Under the pieces are notes generated by a model. It did no database searches. It was not told the DNA's origin and saw nothing but the letters and a program-made list of their open reading frames with translations. Both the position numbers and the translations under genes were made by a program. Shown here piece by piece: positions 61,578 through 64,000 of a stretch of DNA of 64,000 nucleotides; position 1 is the stretch's first letter; each line of letters begins with the position of its first letter. The stretch lies in assembly GCF_001884065.1 (NCBI RefSeq), contig NZ_MACH01000072.1:1-64000 (forward strand), written 5' to 3'. The stretch is from Bacillus proteolyticus. Lineage in GTDB: Bacteria > Bacillota > Bacilli > Bacillales > Bacillaceae_G.

Positions 61578-62554
61578 TGTGGAAGCAATTCTAATTTCTT
61601 TCGAAGTTTTTCTTCGCTGAAAATCCATCCAGTATATGAACTAATAATATTTAAATTTTGATCGAGTTGAACGATTGCGACGAATGGATAATAATCTTTG
61701 CTTCGATACCGCAAATCAATGAATCGAACTTCATAATAGTTATCATAATCGAAAATATCCCAGCGATATACAGGTGAAAAAGATAAGAAAGCAGATATAT
61801 TTTCATCTCGCACAGCAGCTTGCATAATGGCAGTATTCGGGAACGGTACGCGATCAAATTTATCGTATACAAGGATGTTACCGCGGTGCCATCTTGCGAC
61901 GTAGTAATGTTCCGTTGTAACGACGGCTAAATGATAATGATAAAATTTGTAAGAAGGAGAAATAATTACTTTCTCTACATTTTTGAAACGTTTGTATACT
62001 ACACTTTTAATATTTCGATGCATCATAACGCGGCCGATGTAGTAAACAAACATTAATATATACGCTGCTAAAGCAGTATATCCTTTATGTGATCCGACAA
62101 GCATACAAGCAATCGCAAGTATATGGATAAAGAAAATGGCAGTATCGAACGTATTAATTATGCCAAGTGCTACCCATTTTTTGGTGAAGGGCCTTAATGC
62201 CTGTGTACCATAGGCATTGAAAATATCCACAAAGACATGAAGAAAGACGGCAATAAATGACCAAAGTAGTAGATGCAGATATGGAGCGTCTGAAAAGAAG
62301 GCGAACGAGATGCCACTTATAAGGAATGACCAAAGAATTACTGCAGGAATGGAATGAGTAATCCCGCGATGATTTCTTATATATTTAGCGTTATTACGCA
62401 ATTTTAAAACTGTATCGATATCAGGAATATTGGAACCAGCAATTGTTGCAAGCATCACTGCTTGTGGCCCAACATCACTTTGAGCTATGGTTGGATCTAA
62501 TGTTGCCAAACTGCCTAGAGTAACGCCCATAACAAGGTGAGTGGCTGTGTCCAT
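61574..62554 (-). CDS. yfhP: YfhP-family membrane metal-dependent hydrolase
   Basis: A 326-residue membrane protein (about four to five helices in the first 180 residues) of the YdjM/DUF457 family. The hydrolase-like motif is at the N-terminus: ATHLVMG (His5), SNIPDIDT (near 42), HRGITHS (near 62) and HVFVDIFNAYGTQ (near 108), forming a metal-binding site in the membrane. The C-terminal ~140 residues are a soluble beta-rich domain. In B. subtilis YfhP was described as a regulator of neighbouring genes, but enzymatic action on lipid is also possible. GGAGGTGG site. Divergent from mutY. Confidence 0.82.
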   Translation of the reverse strand: MDTATHLVMGVTLGSLATLDPTIAQSDVGPQAVMLATIAGSNIPDIDTVLKLRNNAKYIRNHRGITHSIPAVILWSFLISGISFAFFSDAPYLHLLLWSFIAVFLHVFVDIFNAYGTQALRPFTKKWVALGIINTFDTAIFFIHILAIACMLVGSHKGYTALAAYILMFVYYIGRVMMHRNIKSVVYKRFKNVEKVIISPSYKFYHYHLAVVTTEHYYVARWHRGNILVYDKFDRVPFPNTAIMQAAVRDENISAFLSFSPVYRWDIFDYDNYYEVRFIDLRYRSKDYYPFVAIVQLDQNLNIISSYTGWIFSEEKLRKKLELLPH

Positions 62555-62703
62555 AGAAATCCACCTCCGTTTTTTATTAATGTAACTCTTTTTATTCGAT
62601 ACCTCAAGTCCTTTGCCTTCTATTTCCTATGTCATCTTACTTAAATTTTTTCCTAAAATCTTTATAATAGTACATATATGCAAAAAAATGAGGGGGATCA
62701 AGT

Positions 62704-63801
62704 TTGACACTTGAAATATTAAATAAGTTTAACATAGAGCAATTTCAAAATGATTTAATTGGTTGGTTTGAAAAAGAACAACGTGATTTACCGTGGCGAA
62801 AAAATAAAGATCCATACCGTGTTTGGGTTTCGGAAATTATGTTACAGCAAACAAGGGTGGAAGCTGTAAAACCATATTACGCAAATTTTATGGGGAAGTT
62901 TCCTACGCTTGAAGCGTTAGCAAATGCCGATGATGAAGACGTATTAAAAGCATGGGAAGGCTTAGGTTATTATTCTAGAGCGCGAAATTTACATGCAGCA
63001 GTAAAGGAAGTAAAAGAAGTATACGGCGGGGAAGTACCGAGCGATGTAAAGAAAATCGAAAAACTAAAAGGAGTGGGACCATATACAAAAGGTGCCATTT
63101 TAAGCATTGCATACGGTATACCAGAGCCGGCGGTTGATGGAAATGTTATGCGCGTATTATCTCGTATTTTATCAGTGTGGGATGATATTGCAAAACCAAA
63201 AACGAGAAAAGTGTTTGAAGAGATTGTGCGTGAAATTATTTCAGCTAAAAATCCATCCTATTTTAATCAAGGTTTGATGGAATTAGGAGCATTAATTTGT
63301 ATACCGAAAAATCCATCTTGTTTACTTTGCCCTGTACGTGAACATTGCCGAGGATACGCTGAGGGTGTTCAAAAAGAATTACCAGTAAAGAGTAAAGCGA
63401 AAGCACCTACAATGGTACCGCTTGTTGCAGGAGTACTTCAAACTGAAGATGGTCGTTACGTAATTAATAAGCGTCCGGATACCGGGTTGTTGGCTAATAT
63501 GTGGGAATTTCCAAATGTTGAACTTGGCGAAGGGATCCGAAATCAGAAGGAGCAGCTTGCAGATTATATGAAAGAAAAATTTGAGCTCACGGTTTCCATT
63601 GATGAATACGCCATGAATGTACAGCATACTTTTACACATCGTACTTGGGATATATTTATATTTTACGGAAAAGTAACCGGTGATATTGTGGAAACAGATA
63701 CATTGAAAATTGTATCGAAAGAAGCATTTGAACAGTTACCTTTCTCGAAATCGCATCGTACAATTTACGAAAATTGTGTGGAGAAAATTACAATGCAATA
63801 A
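62704..63801 (+). CDS. mutY: A/G-specific adenine glycosylase MutY
   Basis: A 365-residue base-excision repair enzyme that removes adenine mispaired with 8-oxoguanine. The catalytic Glu44 is in SEIMLQQT, the HhH motif [14 protein letters not shown] lies near 120, the catalytic Asp is in VDGNVMRVL near 146, and the [4Fe-4S] cysteines are [17 protein letters not shown] near 199-215. A C-terminal NUDIX-like domain (about 235-360) recognises 8-oxoG. Start is TTG at 62704 with a GAGGGGG site. Followed by a strong terminator. Confidence 0.9.
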   Translation: MTLEILNKFNIEQFQNDLIGWFEKEQRDLPWRKNKDPYRVWVSEIMLQQTRVEAVKPYYANFMGKFPTLEALANADDEDVLKAWEGLGYYSRARNLHAAVKEVKEVYGGEVPSDVKKIEKLKGVGPYTKGAILSIAYGIPEPAVDGNVMRVLSRILSVWDDIAKPKTRKVFEEIVREIISAKNPSYFNQGLMELGALICIPKNPSCLLCPVREHCRGYAEGVQKELPVKSKAKAPTMVPLVAGVLQTEDGRYVINKRPDTGLLANMWEFPNVELGEGIRNQKEQLADYMKEKFELTVSIDEYAMNVQHTFTHRTWDIFIFYGKVTGDIVETDTLKIVSKEAFEQLPFSKSHRTIYENCVEKITMQ

Positions 63802-63804
63802 ATG

Positions 63805-63843
63805 AAAAAACGTGTTCTAGAACTTTGGAACACGTTTTTTTTA
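63805..63843 (+). terminator. Terminator of mutY
   Basis: AAACGTGTTC / GAACACGTTT with a 10-nt loop and a T-run. Confidence 0.88.
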
Positions 63844-63883
63844 TTGGGGGAAATTTGTATTTCGAGGCTAAAAATCCATGCTT

Positions 63884-64000
63884 TTATAATCCGCCACGTG
63901 ACTCGATTTCTTTCACAATTTCTTTATAAATCGTTTGTCCCTCTACATTTAGATAAGGCATAATTTGCTGAAATGAATGATGAAAATGAGCCAATTCATC
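63884..64000 (-). CDS. C-terminal end of an unidentified gene
   Basis: The last 38 codons of a minus-strand gene whose start lies beyond the right edge (DELAHFHHSFQQIMPYL, then EGQTIYKEIVKEIESRGGL before a TAA stop). The reading frame is open to the edge. It is histidine-rich at the visible start and helical; not enough is present to name a family. Confidence 0.55.
   Translation of the reverse strand, partial: DELAHFHHSFQQIMPYLNVEGQTIYKEIVKEIESRGGL

Overview
This 64-kb window reads as a chromosomal segment of a Bacillus cereus-group bacterium (cereus, anthracis or thuringiensis type). The DNA is AT-rich, most starts have strong GGAGG-type ribosome sites, and almost every gene or short operon ends in a clear rho-independent terminator. 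The gene order follows two blocks known from Bacillus subtilis (yfk/yfj genes near 10-31 kb, yfh genes near 56-63 kb). Several copies of a roughly 155-bp repeat look like bcr1, an element described only from this group. I see no prophage, transposase, CRISPR array or rRNA operon.

Layout. 0-1.4 kb: start of a secreted Gly/Ser-repeat protein and a ROK sugar kinase. 1.5-7.1 kb: a tellurite/stress (Ter) cluster of three TerD paralogues, TerC, a YceG-type protein and TelA. 7.2-17.4 kb: a Ca2+ P-type ATPase, the yfkK/yfkJ/yfkI/yfkH block, a PfeT/ZosA-like metal P-type ATPase, a DMT exporter, a YhhN protein and a signal peptidase. 17.4-26.4 kb: a large TPR protein with a degenerate dynamin-like GTPase domain, DedA, a Ca2+/H+ antiporter with yfkD, and the radical-SAM protein YfkAB. 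26.5-32.1 kb: class I fumarase, PdaA, AlkA, RlmCD and TruA. 32.4-37.3 kb: a sigma-54 activator facing a -24/-12 promoter that drives a stand-alone lipoyl-like domain and a RocC-like amino-acid permease, followed by a YlmB-like deacylase. 37.4-43.9 kb: an XRE-DUF1232 regulator, YtaF, glutaminase, an N-acetylglucosamine PTS permease with a cre site, and a membrane-anchored serine hydrolase. 44-50.9 kb: two LSm-like small proteins, then a compact polysaccharide operon with two double-domain GT2 glycosyltransferases flanking a UDP-sugar dehydrogenase and a UDP-sugar epimerase/decarboxylase. 51.2-54.3 kb: pflB-pflA. 54.8-56 kb: ugtP. 56-57.4 kb: a DnaA-box cluster, yfhE, an acetyltransferase and a tRNA-like RNA gene. 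57.4-64 kb: amidohydrolase, yfhF, recX, yfhH, sspK, yfhJ, yfhP, mutY and the end of one further gene.

How the parts fit. The Ter cluster, P-type ATPases, PerR-like box and Ca2+/H+ antiporter form a metal and envelope-stress theme. SspK, PdaA and YtaF point to a spore former. Fumarase, Pfl/PflA, glutaminase, the sigma-54 amino-acid locus and the PTS permease are central and mixed-acid metabolism.

The observations most worth following are: (i) the tRNA-like RNA at about 57.2 kb, whose 3' half is also the 5' arm of its own terminator and which has a Fur-like box in its leader; it may be the tRNA-Other described in B. cereus; (ii) four exact DnaA boxes packed into 180 bp at 56.0-56.2 kb; (iii) the four mutually similar glycosyltransferase modules; (iv) the pseudo-GTPase TPR protein whose stop codon lies in a bcr1 end; and (v) the sigma-54-driven lipoyl-like protein. 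All functional calls come from reading motifs and remembered family features; no database search was run.
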